The notes: generated by a model not told the origin, from the letters alone. 64,000 bases of DNA from Mesorhizobium loti (GCF_001510895.1 NZ_LPWA01000142.1:124001-188000), one strand, 5' to 3'; counted from the stretch's first letter, positions 53,870 to 62,738 are shown. Numbers and translations are program-made.

Positions 53870-54730
53870 TCAGGCGGCTTTCGGCCGGCCAGGCGTCCGG
53901 CGGCGCTGCAGCGCGCCCCTGGTCAGCCTGTCGAGGAAGATGGCGATGGCGACGATCGACAGCCCTGCGCGGAGGCCGAGGCCCATCTCCATGCGTGTCA
54001 GTCCCCGCGTCACCTCGGCGCCGAGGCCTCCCGCTCCGACAAGGCCCGCCAGCACGACCATTGCCAGCGAGAGCAGGATGCACTGGTTGAGGCCGACCAG
54101 CAGCGTCGGAGTGGCCGAAGGGATCTCGATCTTGAACAGGATCGAGCGCGGCGAAGCCCCCGTGGCATGGCCGAGTTCCAGAAGGTCCTTCGGCACCTGG
54201 CTGAAGGCCAGCGTCGTCAGGCGCAGCATAGGCGGGATACCGTAGACGATCGTCGCGATGATCGCCGGCACCCGGCCGAGGCTGAAGATCATGACGGCCG
54301 GGATGAGATAGACCCAAGGCGGCACGGTCTGCATGATGTCCAGTACCGGTCGGATCGCCGCCTCGAACCTGCTGTAACGTGATGCCAGGATGCCGAGCGG
54401 GAACGCGATCGACACCGAGATGATCACCGCCACCGTCACCAGCGCCAGCGTCTGCATCGAGGCGGCCCAGAAACCGCCGAGCAGGCAGAATGCGAGCGCG
54501 ATCGCCGTCACGATGGCGACCCGCACGCTGATGAAGAAGCCGGCGAGAAGCACGGCCACGACGATGGTCGCGTAGGCGGGTGGATAGAGCAGGGCAGCTT
54601 CGATGCCGCTCAAGACCGCTTCGATCAGTTTGGCGACCGCGTCGAAGAACGGATGAAAATTCGTGTTCAACCAATCCACCACAGGAGCGAGATAGGCACC
54701 CGGCGAAAACCTGAGCTGGTCGAGATTCAT
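53870..54730 (-). CDS. ABC transporter permease, glycine betaine/proline type (second)
   Basis: 286 residues with about six to seven spans (from AALLYPPAYATIVVAVLLAG on) and the permease EAA-type loop LELGHATGASPRSILFKIEI, followed by LVGLNQCILLSLAMVVLAGL and VGAGGLGAEVTRGL, the ProW/OpuAB pattern. It overlaps the other permease gene by 4 bp, so the importer has a heterodimeric membrane part. It lies 20 bp upstream of the epimerase start. Confidence 0.92.
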   Translation of the reverse strand: MNLDQLRFSPGAYLAPVVDWLNTNFHPFFDAVAKLIEAVLSGIEAALLYPPAYATIVVAVLLAGFFISVRVAIVTAIALAFCLLGGFWAASMQTLALVTVAVIISVSIAFPLGILASRYSRFEAAIRPVLDIMQTVPPWVYLIPAVMIFSLGRVPAIIATIVYGIPPMLRLTTLAFSQVPKDLLELGHATGASPRSILFKIEIPSATPTLLVGLNQCILLSLAMVVLAGLVGAGGLGAEVTRGLTRMEMGLGLRAGLSIVAIAIFLDRLTRGALQRRRTPGRPKAA

Positions 54731-55575
54731 CTTGCGCCTCCCTTGGCGCGGCGGGCCGCGCTCTGCGTGAGCCTGTCAAGCACCATGGTCAGGATGACGA
54801 TCGCGATCGCGGCGTTGATCGACGTGGCGATGTCGAGCGTGCGCACGGCCGAGTAGATCGTCTCACCGAGACCGCCCGAACCGACGATGCCCGCGATGAC
54901 CACCATGCCGAAGGCCATCATCAGGCTCTGGTTGATACCCGCCATCACGCTCGGAATGGCGAAGGGCAGCCTGATCTTGGTGAACATCTGCCAGGGTGTC
55001 AGACCGCTTGCCTGGCCGAGCTCGATGAATTCGTGCGGCGTCATGCGGATGCCGAGCGAGGTCAGCCGGATCGCGGGCGGCATGGCGACGATGAAAGTGG
55101 CGATGAGCGCCGTCGCAGGCCCATAGCCGAGCAGCGCGATTGCCGGCAGAAGATAGATGTAAGGCGGCAGGGTCTGGATCAGGTCGAGCACCGGCTCGAG
55201 AAGCCGGTCGAACGACCTGACGAAGCCCGCCAGGATCCCGACGGGAATGCCGACCACCAGCGCCTGCAGCGTGGCGGTGATCACCAGGGCGAGCGTGCTC
55301 ATGGTTTCGGCCCAGAGCCCCATGAAAGCACAGAAGAGCAAGGCAAACCCGGCCAGCACACCGGCCAGGGCGTTGATCAATCGCCATCCGAGCAGCGCGC
55401 CGATGAGCGCGATCACATAGAACGGCGCGAGCTGCAGCGTCCAAAGGACGCCGTCATAGGTCCCTTCAAGCACGGCCCTGACGGAATCGAACAGCCAGTC
55501 GCCATTGTCGCTGATCCAGCCGAGCGCGTCGTCGGTCCACTCGTCAAACGTATCCGCAATAACCGAGATGTCCAT
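54727..55575 (-). CDS. ABC transporter permease, glycine betaine/proline type (first)
   Basis: 282 residues, ProW-like. LVVGIPVGILAGFVRSFDRL and TLPPYIYLLPAIALLGYGPA precede the coupling loop FIELGQASGLTPWQMFTKIR, then GINQSLMMAFGMVVIAGIVG. It is a paralogue of the next gene and part of the same quaternary-amine-type importer. It begins 14 bp after the ATPase gene. Confidence 0.92.
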   Translation of the reverse strand: MDISVIADTFDEWTDDALGWISDNGDWLFDSVRAVLEGTYDGVLWTLQLAPFYVIALIGALLGWRLINALAGVLAGFALLFCAFMGLWAETMSTLALVITATLQALVVGIPVGILAGFVRSFDRLLEPVLDLIQTLPPYIYLLPAIALLGYGPATALIATFIVAMPPAIRLTSLGIRMTPHEFIELGQASGLTPWQMFTKIRLPFAIPSVMAGINQSLMMAFGMVVIAGIVGSGGLGETIYSAVRTLDIATSINAAIAIVILTMVLDRLTQSAARRAKGGAR

Positions 55576-55589
55576 TTGCTCCTCCCGAG

Positions 55590-56681
55590 CTATGCCGCCG
55601 CGAGCTCTCCCGCGGGCTTGCCGGCGACGCCGCGCAGCAGGCCGCGGATGGTGACGACGCCGACGACGGCCCCATTCTCGACGACCGCGACCGCGTCGCG
55701 ATCGGACTGCATGGTGAGGTCGATGAGCTCGCCGATGTCGGCCTCCGGCGAGGTGCGAGGCAGCGCGCTGACGTCGAATTGCGGCTGCGAGCTCTTGAGC
55801 TCGGCGACGGGCCGCATCACCGAGTGCGCCTTGACCAGGTGGATCCTGGAAATGCCGGCCACGAAATCGGCGACGTAGTCGTCGGCGGGTCTGGTCACGA
55901 TTTCCTCCGCCGTTCCGACCTGGACGATGATGCCGTCCTTCATGATGGCGATGCGGTCGCCGATGCGGATCGCCTCCTCGAGATCGTGGGTGATGAAGAT
56001 GGCGGACTTGCCGAGTGACTTCGTCAGCTGCCGGAATTCGTCTTGAAGCTGGCGCCGGATCAGCGGGTCGAGCGCGCTGAACGGCTCGTCCATCAGGATG
56101 ATTTCAGGGTCGGCGGCCAGCGCCCTGGCGAGGCCGACGCGCTGCTGCATGCCGCCGGACAGCTGGGCGGGATATTTCGAGGTCCAGTCGGCAAGGCCGA
56201 CCTTTTCCAGCGCCGCGCGGGCGGTCTTGTTGCGCGCTTCCTTTGGAACGCCCCGCACCTCGAGACCGAAGGCGGCGTTCTCTAGAACCGTGCGGTTGGG
56301 AAGGAGCGCCACGCTCTGAAACACCATACCGATGTTTCGTGCCCGCATGTCGCGAAGCTCGGCCGCATTCAGCTTGGCGATCTCCTTGCCTTTGACGGTG
56401 ATCTTGCCGAGGCTCGGTTCGATCAGGCGGTTAAGCAGCCGGATCAGGGTCGATTTTCCACTGCCTGAGAGCCCCATGACGCAGAAGATTTCGCCGCGGC
56501 GGACTTGCAGGCTGGCGTCGGAGACGCCGACCACGCAGTCGAATTCCTGCAGCACCTCTCTCTTGGACAAACCACGTTCGGAGATAGCCTTGACGGCGGC
56601 CGGAGCACGGGCTCCGAAGATCTTCCACACGGACTGGCAATCGACCAACACTTCGTTGGAATCATTCATCGCGGTGATCAT
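55590..56681 (-). CDS. ABC transporter ATPase, glycine betaine/proline type (ProV-like)
   Basis: 363 residues. Walker A MGLSGSGKSTLIRLLNRLIE, signature LSGGMQQRVGLARALAADPE, Walker B EIILMDEPFSALDPL and switch His in FITHDLEEAI. A C-terminal CBS-like region follows (DAVAVVENGAVVGVVTIRGL, about 320-355), as in ProV/OpuAA, where it senses ionic strength. The upstream segment before Walker A (FGARAPAAVKAISERGLSKR) is also characteristic of the quaternary-amine family. Confidence 0.94.
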   Translation of the reverse strand: MITAMNDSNEVLVDCQSVWKIFGARAPAAVKAISERGLSKREVLQEFDCVVGVSDASLQVRRGEIFCVMGLSGSGKSTLIRLLNRLIEPSLGKITVKGKEIAKLNAAELRDMRARNIGMVFQSVALLPNRTVLENAAFGLEVRGVPKEARNKTARAALEKVGLADWTSKYPAQLSGGMQQRVGLARALAADPEIILMDEPFSALDPLIRRQLQDEFRQLTKSLGKSAIFITHDLEEAIRIGDRIAIMKDGIIVQVGTAEEIVTRPADDYVADFVAGISRIHLVKAHSVMRPVAELKSSQPQFDVSALPRTSPEADIGELIDLTMQSDRDAVAVVENGAVVGVVTIRGLLRGVAGKPAGELAAA

Positions 56682-56736
56682 CTGGTTCCCCTATTTGGGC
56701 AGCTTCACGCGGCCGTTCATGCCTTCGAAAGGCGAT

Positions 56737-56761
56737 GCGGGCCGCCGAGGCGACGGCCCGC
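56737..56761 (-). other. Intercistronic hairpin between binding-protein and ATPase genes
   Basis: An 8-bp GC stem GCGGGCCG/CGGCCCGC with a 9-nt loop, 10 bp after the binding-protein stop. Such structures often protect the upstream mRNA or attenuate readthrough, so that binding protein is made in excess over the membrane parts. Confidence 0.55.
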
Positions 56762-56770
56762 TGTCGACGA

Positions 56771-57622
56771 TTATTCCGACTTGATGTTCTCCCAGCGCTT
56801 CAGGAGGTCTGCGTGGGCGTCGGTCCAGTCCTTGACGGCTTCATCCATCTTTTTGCCGTCGCTTACCGCGCCGTTGATCGCGGTGATGTCGGCCAGAGGT
56901 ACATAGACGGAGGCGATGACCTCGCGCGCATGCGGATAGTCGGCCGAGAAGCCCTTCTTGCCGATCCAGTAGTAGCTCTGCGGCGGCGGGAAGATGCCCT
57001 TGGGGTCCTTGAGGAACTTCACCGGATACTTCTGCATCATCCAGGACGGCTCCCAGATGGTGACGGCGATCCATTCCTTGCGGTCGACGGCCGACTTCAG
57101 CGCGGCGGTCATCGCGGCGGTGCTGCCTTCGACGAGCTGGAGCTTGAGGCCGTATTCCTTGACCGCATTGGCCGCGTCGCGCATCAGGCCGGAACCCGGT
57201 TCGATACCGACGATCTTGCCGCCGAACTTGTCGGCGTTGTCGTTGAGCTGATCCGTCGAATCGATTGTCACGTAATTCGGCACGGCGATCGCCTGGTAGA
57301 GGCCGTGCGAAACCGGGGAGATCTTCTCGAGACGCTTCTTGTTCTTGTTCCAATAGTCCTGGGCAACATAGTCGGTCTGCGAGGCAAGGATCTGAATGTC
57401 ACCCTTGCTTAGCGCGGCATAGGCGATGCCCCATTCGGAAAAATCCACCACCTTGACGGTGTAGCCGGCGTCTTCCAGCACCTTCTTGGTGATGCCGGTG
57501 ATGGGGGTGAGATCCTCCCACGACATCGTGCCAACGGTGATTGTTTTCTCTTCCGCCTGAGCGGACAGCATGGTCATCCCGACCATCGCGGCGGCGCAGA
57601 GCGCTTTCCACAACGTCTTCAT
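56771..57622 (-). CDS. Glycine betaine/proline-type ABC substrate-binding protein (ProX/OpuAC-like)
   Basis: 283 residues from ATG 57622. A signal peptide (1-23, ending MLSAQA before EEKTITVG) precedes the OpuAC fold: SWEDLTPITGITKKVLEDAG, DFSEWGIAYAALSKGDIQIL, GIEPGSGLMRDAANAVKEYG and aromatic residues EWIAVTIWEPSWMMQKYPVK that could form a ligand box. In this operon the ligand is probably hydroxyproline, proline or a betaine of these. Confidence 0.92.
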   Translation of the reverse strand: MKTLWKALCAAAMVGMTMLSAQAEEKTITVGTMSWEDLTPITGITKKVLEDAGYTVKVVDFSEWGIAYAALSKGDIQILASQTDYVAQDYWNKNKKRLEKISPVSHGLYQAIAVPNYVTIDSTDQLNDNADKFGGKIVGIEPGSGLMRDAANAVKEYGLKLQLVEGSTAAMTAALKSAVDRKEWIAVTIWEPSWMMQKYPVKFLKDPKGIFPPPQSYYWIGKKGFSADYPHAREVIASVYVPLADITAINGAVSDGKKMDEAVKDWTDAHADLLKRWENIKSE

Positions 57623-57703
57623 GTTCCTCACTCCTGTTTTTTCGCTTCTATTCCCCTGAAGACATCGGCGGTCGCCTAGGCCTTCACATTGCGCGGCGAG
57701 GGC

Positions 57704-59032
57704 TCATCCCTCGCGGCCAGCACGCAATTCCTGCAGCCGGATCACGGCGTTCACGCCCAGCCACGCAAACGGCTCGGGAGGAAGCCTTGCGGGTTGTGGC
57801 TGATCCGAAAAATCATCGAGCATCTGGGAGCGGGTACCGGTCGCCAGATCGGCGGCCATGCGCCCGCGAGCGTGCTTTTGACGGTCCCGAGACCATTCTC
57901 GCAGCACGCCGAAAAGAGGCCGTCCTCGATCTCGCCGAGGCGGCACGTGGTTGCGGCTGAGGCAGAGCCGTCCCGCCCAGACATATTCGAACGGCACGTC
58001 CGCGAGGTCCGGAAACCGGGCGTCGAGCGAAGCCCGCTGCTCGGCGGCGATGCCGGCCAACCGCTTTTCGCTGACCCCGACAGTCCGGTCGTAGGTAAAC
58101 CGAGTACGGATGACGATGCGCGAGGCCCCATCGGCGGAGAACTTCCTGACCGTCGCGCCCATGGGGTCGGCTGGCAGCAACGCCCACCTGTCCTTGCCCG
58201 TCGACCTCGCGGCGAAGGCGGCGGTCATCGCTGCATAGGTGAAGATATGCATCAGGCGGCCGCGGAAATGGCCGAAGTCCTCGATGTGGCCGTTGACGCC
58301 GAGGATGACCTTCGGAGCTGTAACGCTTCCGCCGCGTGACAGCGCCTTCCAGGTTCCCCCGGTGTGCTCCAGCTTCAGGACCGGGGAATGCTCGAATATG
58401 TCGACCTTCGAAGCCAGTCCGGCCGCGAGCCCGCGGATATAGTCGGCGGGCTGGATCATCACCGCGCCGGGCGTGAAGATACCTCCCAGGTAGTAGGACG
58501 ATCCGGTGAGTTGCCGCATCGCGGCGGCATCGAGGAATTGGTGTTCTTCGCCAATGCTCTCCAATGATCGGCCATAATTCGCATTGAGCTCGAGTCCGCG
58601 CTCGGTGGCAGCGGCGTTGATCTTTCCCGATGGATCGAACGTGTCCGCAGACATGCCGTATTCCGCCGCCGCATCGGCGGCAAAGGCGATCGCGAAGCGG
58701 TTCTGCGCGATTTCCGCTCGCGTTGCGGCTTCGCCGGCGACGGAATATTCGCCCGACGACAGGTTATGCGGGGTGTCGATCATGTAGCCGGAATTCCGGC
58801 CCGCGGGGCCTTTGGCGATCTCGCCCGCTTCCAGCAGCACGACCTTGTCGCCCGGCCGCAGGTGAGCGAGCCGCCGTGCGGCGGAGAGGCCTGCAAAGCC
58901 GGCGCCGACGATCAGCCAGTCGGCCGTGACGTCGCCGTCGAGCGTCCGGACGGGGGAGCTGCGTCTGCTGATCGCCTCCCAGCCCGAGATTCCGGATTCC
59001 GCCGGAAGACGCTTGACGACGATGTCGCTCAC
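57704..59032 (-). CDS. FAD-dependent D-amino-acid (D-hydroxyproline) oxidase/dehydrogenase, local frame disruption
   Basis: About 442 residues as read. N-terminal dinucleotide fold DWLIVGAGFAGLSAARRLAH, then GRNSGYMIDTPHNLSSGEYS, DadA/PuuB-like. Between about 57858 and 57945 the reading frame leaves the family consensus: the sequence reads PPRRDRGRPLFGVLREWSRD, while the other frame gives GEIEDGLFSACCENGLGTVK. Frame is regained before MAADLATGTRS. Two missing bases at one end and one at the other would restore it. It should oxidise cis-4-hydroxy-D-proline to the pyrroline acid. GTG start overlaps the dehydrogenase stop (GTGA). Confidence 0.86.
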   Translation of the reverse strand: MSDIVVKRLPAESGISGWEAISRRSSPVRTLDGDVTADWLIVGAGFAGLSAARRLAHLRPGDKVVLLEAGEIAKGPAGRNSGYMIDTPHNLSSGEYSVAGEAATRAEIAQNRFAIAFAADAAAEYGMSADTFDPSGKINAAATERGLELNANYGRSLESIGEEHQFLDAAAMRQLTGSSYYLGGIFTPGAVMIQPADYIRGLAAGLASKVDIFEHSPVLKLEHTGGTWKALSRGGSVTAPKVILGVNGHIEDFGHFRGRLMHIFTYAAMTAAFAARSTGKDRWALLPADPMGATVRKFSADGASRIVIRTRFTYDRTVGVSEKRLAGIAAEQRASLDARFPDLADVPFEYVWAGRLCLSRNHVPPRRDRGRPLFGVLREWSRDRQKHARGRMAADLATGTRSQMLDDFSDQPQPARLPPEPFAWLGVNAVIRLQELRAGREG

Positions 59033-60546
59033 CGGACGGTCTCGTCGACCGAACGATCGGAGACGTCGATCCAGACGGTCTTCAGCTCGCAGTAATTGTC
59101 ATGCGCGAAGACCGACTTGTCGCGACCGCCGAAGCCGGATTCCTTGTAGCCGCCGAATGGTGTGGTCGCGTCGCCTTCGCCGAAGCAGTTGACGGTGACG
59201 ACGCCGGCGCGGATTTCACGCGAAAGCTTGATCGCCTTGCGCAGGCTTCCCGTGTAGACGGACGCGGTGAGCCCGTAATTCGTGTCGTTGGCGAGCGCGA
59301 TCGCCTCGGCTAGCGAGTTGAACGTCGTGACGGAGAGGATCGGTCCGAAGATCTCTTCCTGGAAGAGGCGGCTCGCAGGCGTCACGCCGTCGACGACGGT
59401 TGGCTCGATATAGACGCCCTTGTGCGTCGCCCCGCCATGCGCGACAGAGAGCTTTTCGGTCTTCACGTCGCCGAGGAAGGACTTCACCTTCTCGAAATGG
59501 GTCTTGCTGACCAGCGCGCCGATGCGGTTTTCCGGATCGAGCGGGTCGCCGGTCCTCCATTCGCGCATATAGGCGCCGATCCGCTGCAGCAGCTCGTCCT
59601 TGATCTTGGCGTCAACGATGAGGCGCGACGTGGCCGAGCAGTTCTCGCCCATGTTCCAGAACGCGCCGTTGACCACCTGCTCGGCGACGAGGTCGAGGTC
59701 CTCGGCGTCGTCGAGAACCACCGCCGGGTTCTTGCCACCGCATTCCAGCACGACGCGCTTGAGGTTGGAGTCCGCCGCATAGCGCAGGAAGCGGCGACCG
59801 GTCGGCGTCGACCCGGTGAACGCCACCATGTCGACGTCCATATGCATGCCGATCGGCTCGCCGACATCCTTGCCGCCGCCGGGCACTACATTGAAGACGC
59901 CCGCCGGGATGCCGGCTTCGTGCGCGAGCTCCGCGACGCGAAGCGTGGTCAGCGTCGTCTCCTGGGCAGGCTTCACGATCACCGAACATCCGGCGGCCAG
60001 CGCCGGGCCGATCTTCCAGGCCAGCATCAGCAGCGGAAAATTCCACGGCAGGACGCAGCCGACGACGCCGACCGACTCGCGCACGACCATGGTCAGCGCC
60101 TTGGAGCCGACGGGCGCGGTGTTGTCGTAGAGCTTGTCGATCAGCTCGGCATGCCAGCGGATGGTGTGGATGGTGTCAGGCACGTCGACGGTCTGGCATT
60201 CGCGGATCGGCTTGCCGCTGTCGAGGCTCTCCATCACTGCGAGCTCGTGGCGGTTGCGTTCGAGAAGCTTCGCGAACTTCAGAAGCACGGCCTTGCGCTC
60301 GCCGGGCGCCAGGTGCTGCCAGCGGCCGTCGTCGAAAGCTTCCCTGGCCTTTGCGACGGCGAAATCGACGTCGCTCGCATCGCATGCGGCGATCTCGGCA
60401 AGAACCTCGCCCGTCGCCGGGTTGGTCGTCTTGAAGGTCTTGCCGGAATTCGCCGGGCGGAACGCCCCATCGATGAAGGCATTGGTCGGAAACTGGATTT
60501 CCGCGGCGAGGGCCTTGTATTCAGCGGCGGTCAAAGGGTTATGCAT
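59029..60546 (-). CDS. Aldehyde dehydrogenase, probable 2-oxoglutarate semialdehyde dehydrogenase
   Basis: 505 residues. Rossmann Gly motif in AFTGSTPTGRRFLRYAADSN, the Glu of LECGGKNPAVVLDDAEDLDL, catalytic Cys in FWNMGENCSATSRL and a PFGGYKESGFGGRDKSVFAH C-terminal segment. By sequence it resembles PuuC-type enzymes. By context (epimerase, oxidase, DapA-family deaminase) the likely substrate is 2-oxoglutarate semialdehyde, the last step of hydroxyproline degradation. It overlaps the neighbouring genes on both sides. Confidence 0.88.
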   Translation of the reverse strand: MHNPLTAAEYKALAAEIQFPTNAFIDGAFRPANSGKTFKTTNPATGEVLAEIAACDASDVDFAVAKAREAFDDGRWQHLAPGERKAVLLKFAKLLERNRHELAVMESLDSGKPIRECQTVDVPDTIHTIRWHAELIDKLYDNTAPVGSKALTMVVRESVGVVGCVLPWNFPLLMLAWKIGPALAAGCSVIVKPAQETTLTTLRVAELAHEAGIPAGVFNVVPGGGKDVGEPIGMHMDVDMVAFTGSTPTGRRFLRYAADSNLKRVVLECGGKNPAVVLDDAEDLDLVAEQVVNGAFWNMGENCSATSRLIVDAKIKDELLQRIGAYMREWRTGDPLDPENRIGALVSKTHFEKVKSFLGDVKTEKLSVAHGGATHKGVYIEPTVVDGVTPASRLFQEEIFGPILSVTTFNSLAEAIALANDTNYGLTASVYTGSLRKAIKLSREIRAGVVTVNCFGEGDATTPFGGYKESGFGGRDKSVFAHDNYCELKTVWIDVSDRSVDETVR

Positions 60547-61450
60547 GGTTGGCTCCCGACGTGATCTGGGCGACCGTGCGCTTCAGCGTGGCGACGACAG
60601 TCTGCAGGGATCGCTTTTCTTCCGAATTGAGCGGGCGCAGCGGCGCGCGCACGCCGCCTGTCTTCAGGCCAGTCAGCTCGCATCCGTGCTTGATCGACTG
60701 GACGAACTTTCCGCATTCGAGGAAGTCCATCAGCGGCAGCATCGCGCTCATGATGGCCCGGCCCTTGTCGAAGTTCTTTTCGAGCACGCAAGCCTCGTAG
60801 AGCGCGACGTGCTCGCGCGGCAGGAAGTTCGAACCGGCGCAGACCCAGCTCCTGGCGCCCCAGGCGAAGAATTCCAGCGCCTGGTCGTCCCAGCCGCAGG
60901 AAAGCGAGATGTGCGGGAACTTGCGGGCCAGCCTGTGGAGGTTGCCCATGTCGCCCGAGCTTTCCTTGATGGCGACGACATTCCTCGACTTGCCGACGCG
61001 GGAGAAATACTCCTCGCCCATCATGACGCCCATGCGGGCCGGATAGTTGTAGAGCATGATCGGTAGGTTCGCCGCGCGGTCGACGGTCAGCGCATGAACC
61101 GCATTCTCGCGCTCTGTCGGCAGGGCATATGGCGGCGACGAGACGAGGATCGCGTCGGCGCCGATCTCTTTCGCAGCCTTCGCGTATTCGACCGAGTCTT
61201 CGGTCCTTGTGGCGCCCGTGCCGATGATCAAGGGGAGGCGGGTGCCGATCACCTGCTTGGCGTAAGCGCCGAGATCGAAGCGCTCCTGGGCGCTCTGGGC
61301 ATAGTATTCGCCGGTCGACCCGCCAACGATGATGCCGTGCACCTTGGCTTCAATGAGTGACTCGAGAACGTCGGCGAAAGCGGCGTTATCGATATGCCCA
61401 GTCGGGTCGAGCGGGGTGACCGCCGGCGTGTAGATGCCCTCGAATTTCAA
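60539..61450 (-). CDS. DapA-superfamily lyase, probable pyrroline-4-hydroxy-2-carboxylate deaminase
   Basis: 303 residues from TTG 61450 (GGAGAAG 6 nt upstream). A DHDPS/NAL TIM barrel: FEGIYTPAVTPLDPTGHIDN, GIIVGGSTGEYYAQSAQER, ILVSSPPYALPTERE, LYNYPARMGVMMG and the Schiff-base Lys in VAIKESSGDMGNLHRL. In hydroxyproline pathways this family deaminates the pyrroline acid to 2-oxoglutarate semialdehyde. It is the first catabolic gene of the leftward operon. The frame is open upstream through the operator, so a longer start is rejected. Confidence 0.88.
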   Translation of the reverse strand: MKFEGIYTPAVTPLDPTGHIDNAAFADVLESLIEAKVHGIIVGGSTGEYYAQSAQERFDLGAYAKQVIGTRLPLIIGTGATRTEDSVEYAKAAKEIGADAILVSSPPYALPTERENAVHALTVDRAANLPIMLYNYPARMGVMMGEEYFSRVGKSRNVVAIKESSGDMGNLHRLARKFPHISLSCGWDDQALEFFAWGARSWVCAGSNFLPREHVALYEACVLEKNFDKGRAIMSAMLPLMDFLECGKFVQSIKHGCELTGLKTGGVRAPLRPLNSEEKRSLQTVVATLKRTVAQITSGANHA

Positions 61451-61602
61451 GACACTTCTCCGTCCCTGGAGTGGCCCGTTTTTCGGCCAGCTCGTCATCC
61501 GGCCAAAGGGGGATCCTCTGCGAACTCTCGTGCGAGAGCTCTCAGCAGCTGGAGCCGGTCGGTCAGATTTGATGGCGCGCAAAATCGCACACCGGCGAGC
61601 CG

Positions 61603-61634
61603 GAGTCAACAGATTGTATTATTTGCGTACACAA
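61603..61634 (-). promoter_or_regulatory. Shared GntR operator/promoter box, catabolic operon copy
   Basis: A 32-bp element that reads on the minus strand TTGTGTAC-N9-TACAATC-NN-TTGACTC. It matches 26 of 32 positions of the element upstream of the GntR gene (62693-62724). TTGT...ACAA ends form an inverted repeat, and TTGACT could be the -35 box. It lies 152 bp before the DapA-family start. Confidence 0.7.
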
Positions 61635-61931
61635 ATTTTATAATCGGATAACACAACACCACCTTGAATGCCGTGAACCGCAACGCCGTCCGGCAGTGCA
61701 AATGCGACAGGCGCCCTGTCGCGGCGACGGCGCCCAGCGCGAACAGGGGGCGGGGTCGCTACCGAGTGGCAGCGGCGGATCTGATGTGAAAGCCGGACTT
61801 GCTTCAGGTCGCAGGTTGCTGGCGCTCAGCTTCGCGGGCGCCCTCCGCAAGCGAAGGCTTCCCACACCCAACAGGCCGGGGGATCAAGCTAAGGAGAAGC
61901 TGTCGGGTTGACTTGAACTTTCGGTGGCTCG
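61635..61931. other. Spacer between GntR gene and catabolic operon
   Basis: 297 bp with no convincing gene. It includes a weakly palindromic GC-rich part around 61790-61870. TATAAT at 61639-61644 on the plus strand has no matching -35 element. Confidence 0.4.
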
Positions 61932-62618
61932 TCAGGAGTCGCCCACCAGGGCGTCCGCTTTCATTCCCTGGGGCGCGATGAACATCTCCATGTTCTCGCG
62001 CGACAGTTCCCAGTGCTCGAATACGAGGTCGACAACGGCGTCTTCATCATGCGCGCCGATGGCCGAGATGAAGCCGTCATGGTGTTCGACCGCTATTTTG
62101 AGCCGAGTGCGCATGTCGTCATTGCGCGGGCGGAAGAAGGTGTGGCCGATACGGGCGTGGTCGATCAGCAGCCTGCCGAGACTTGGCTGAAGGTAGGCAT
62201 TGGCGGACATCTCGCCGATGATCTCGTGGAAACGGTTGTTCTCGACCACCATGGCCAGCGCGTCGCCCGACTTGCTCGCGGCGCGGAAACGCTCCTGGGT
62301 GTCCTTCAGGTCCGACATCTGCGAGGGCTTGAAATTCTGCACCGCAAGCCGGCCGATGGCGGCGTAAACCATCGGGGCGACCAGAAAGAATTGCCTGAGC
62401 GTCGAATGGTTCATCGGCACGACCCTCGCTCCCCGGTTCGCGCGGATTTCGATATAGCCTTCGCCTTCCAACCGGCGGAAGATCTCCCTGACCGGAGTCC
62501 GCGACAGGCCGTAACGCTCGCTCAGCGCCACTTCATCCAAGTCCGCGTCTGGATCGAGCTCCATGGTCAAGATGCGACGCTTCAGATCGTCGTAGAGACT
62601 GCCCTTGCTTCCCTTCAT
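61932..62618 (-). CDS. GntR-family (FadR/FCD) regulator of the hydroxyproline cluster
   Basis: 228 residues. Winged helix (about 5-70): SLYDDLKRRILTMELDPDAD, VALSERYGLSRTPVREIFRR and LEGEGYIEIRANRGARVVPM. The helical FCD ligand domain has metal ligands in NNRFHEIIGEMSANAYL and VEHHDGFISAI. A near-identical operator lies before its own gene and before the catabolic operon, so it probably controls both and is relieved by a pathway intermediate. GntR regulators govern hydroxyproline genes in Sinorhizobium. Confidence 0.9.
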   Translation of the reverse strand: MKGSKGSLYDDLKRRILTMELDPDADLDEVALSERYGLSRTPVREIFRRLEGEGYIEIRANRGARVVPMNHSTLRQFFLVAPMVYAAIGRLAVQNFKPSQMSDLKDTQERFRAASKSGDALAMVVENNRFHEIIGEMSANAYLQPSLGRLLIDHARIGHTFFRPRNDDMRTRLKIAVEHHDGFISAIGAHDEDAVVDLVFEHWELSRENMEMFIAPQGMKADALVGDS

Positions 62619-62692
62619 CGCGCACCTTCGGAATCAGCTCTGCCGGTCGATCATAGTTGGCACTGCCGGGAGAGTCGCATGGGCTTGTAAGT

Positions 62693-62724
62693 GAGTCAAT
62701 GGATTGTATTTTCTAGGTACACAA
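62693..62724 (-). promoter_or_regulatory. Shared GntR operator/promoter box, regulator copy
   Basis: The second copy of the 32-bp element (26/32 identical to 61603-61634), 75 bp before the GntR ATG. The conserved TTGTGTAC, TACAATC and TTGACTC blocks are in the same order and spacing. Confidence 0.7.
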
Positions 62725-62738
62725 TATAGGGCCGGGTC

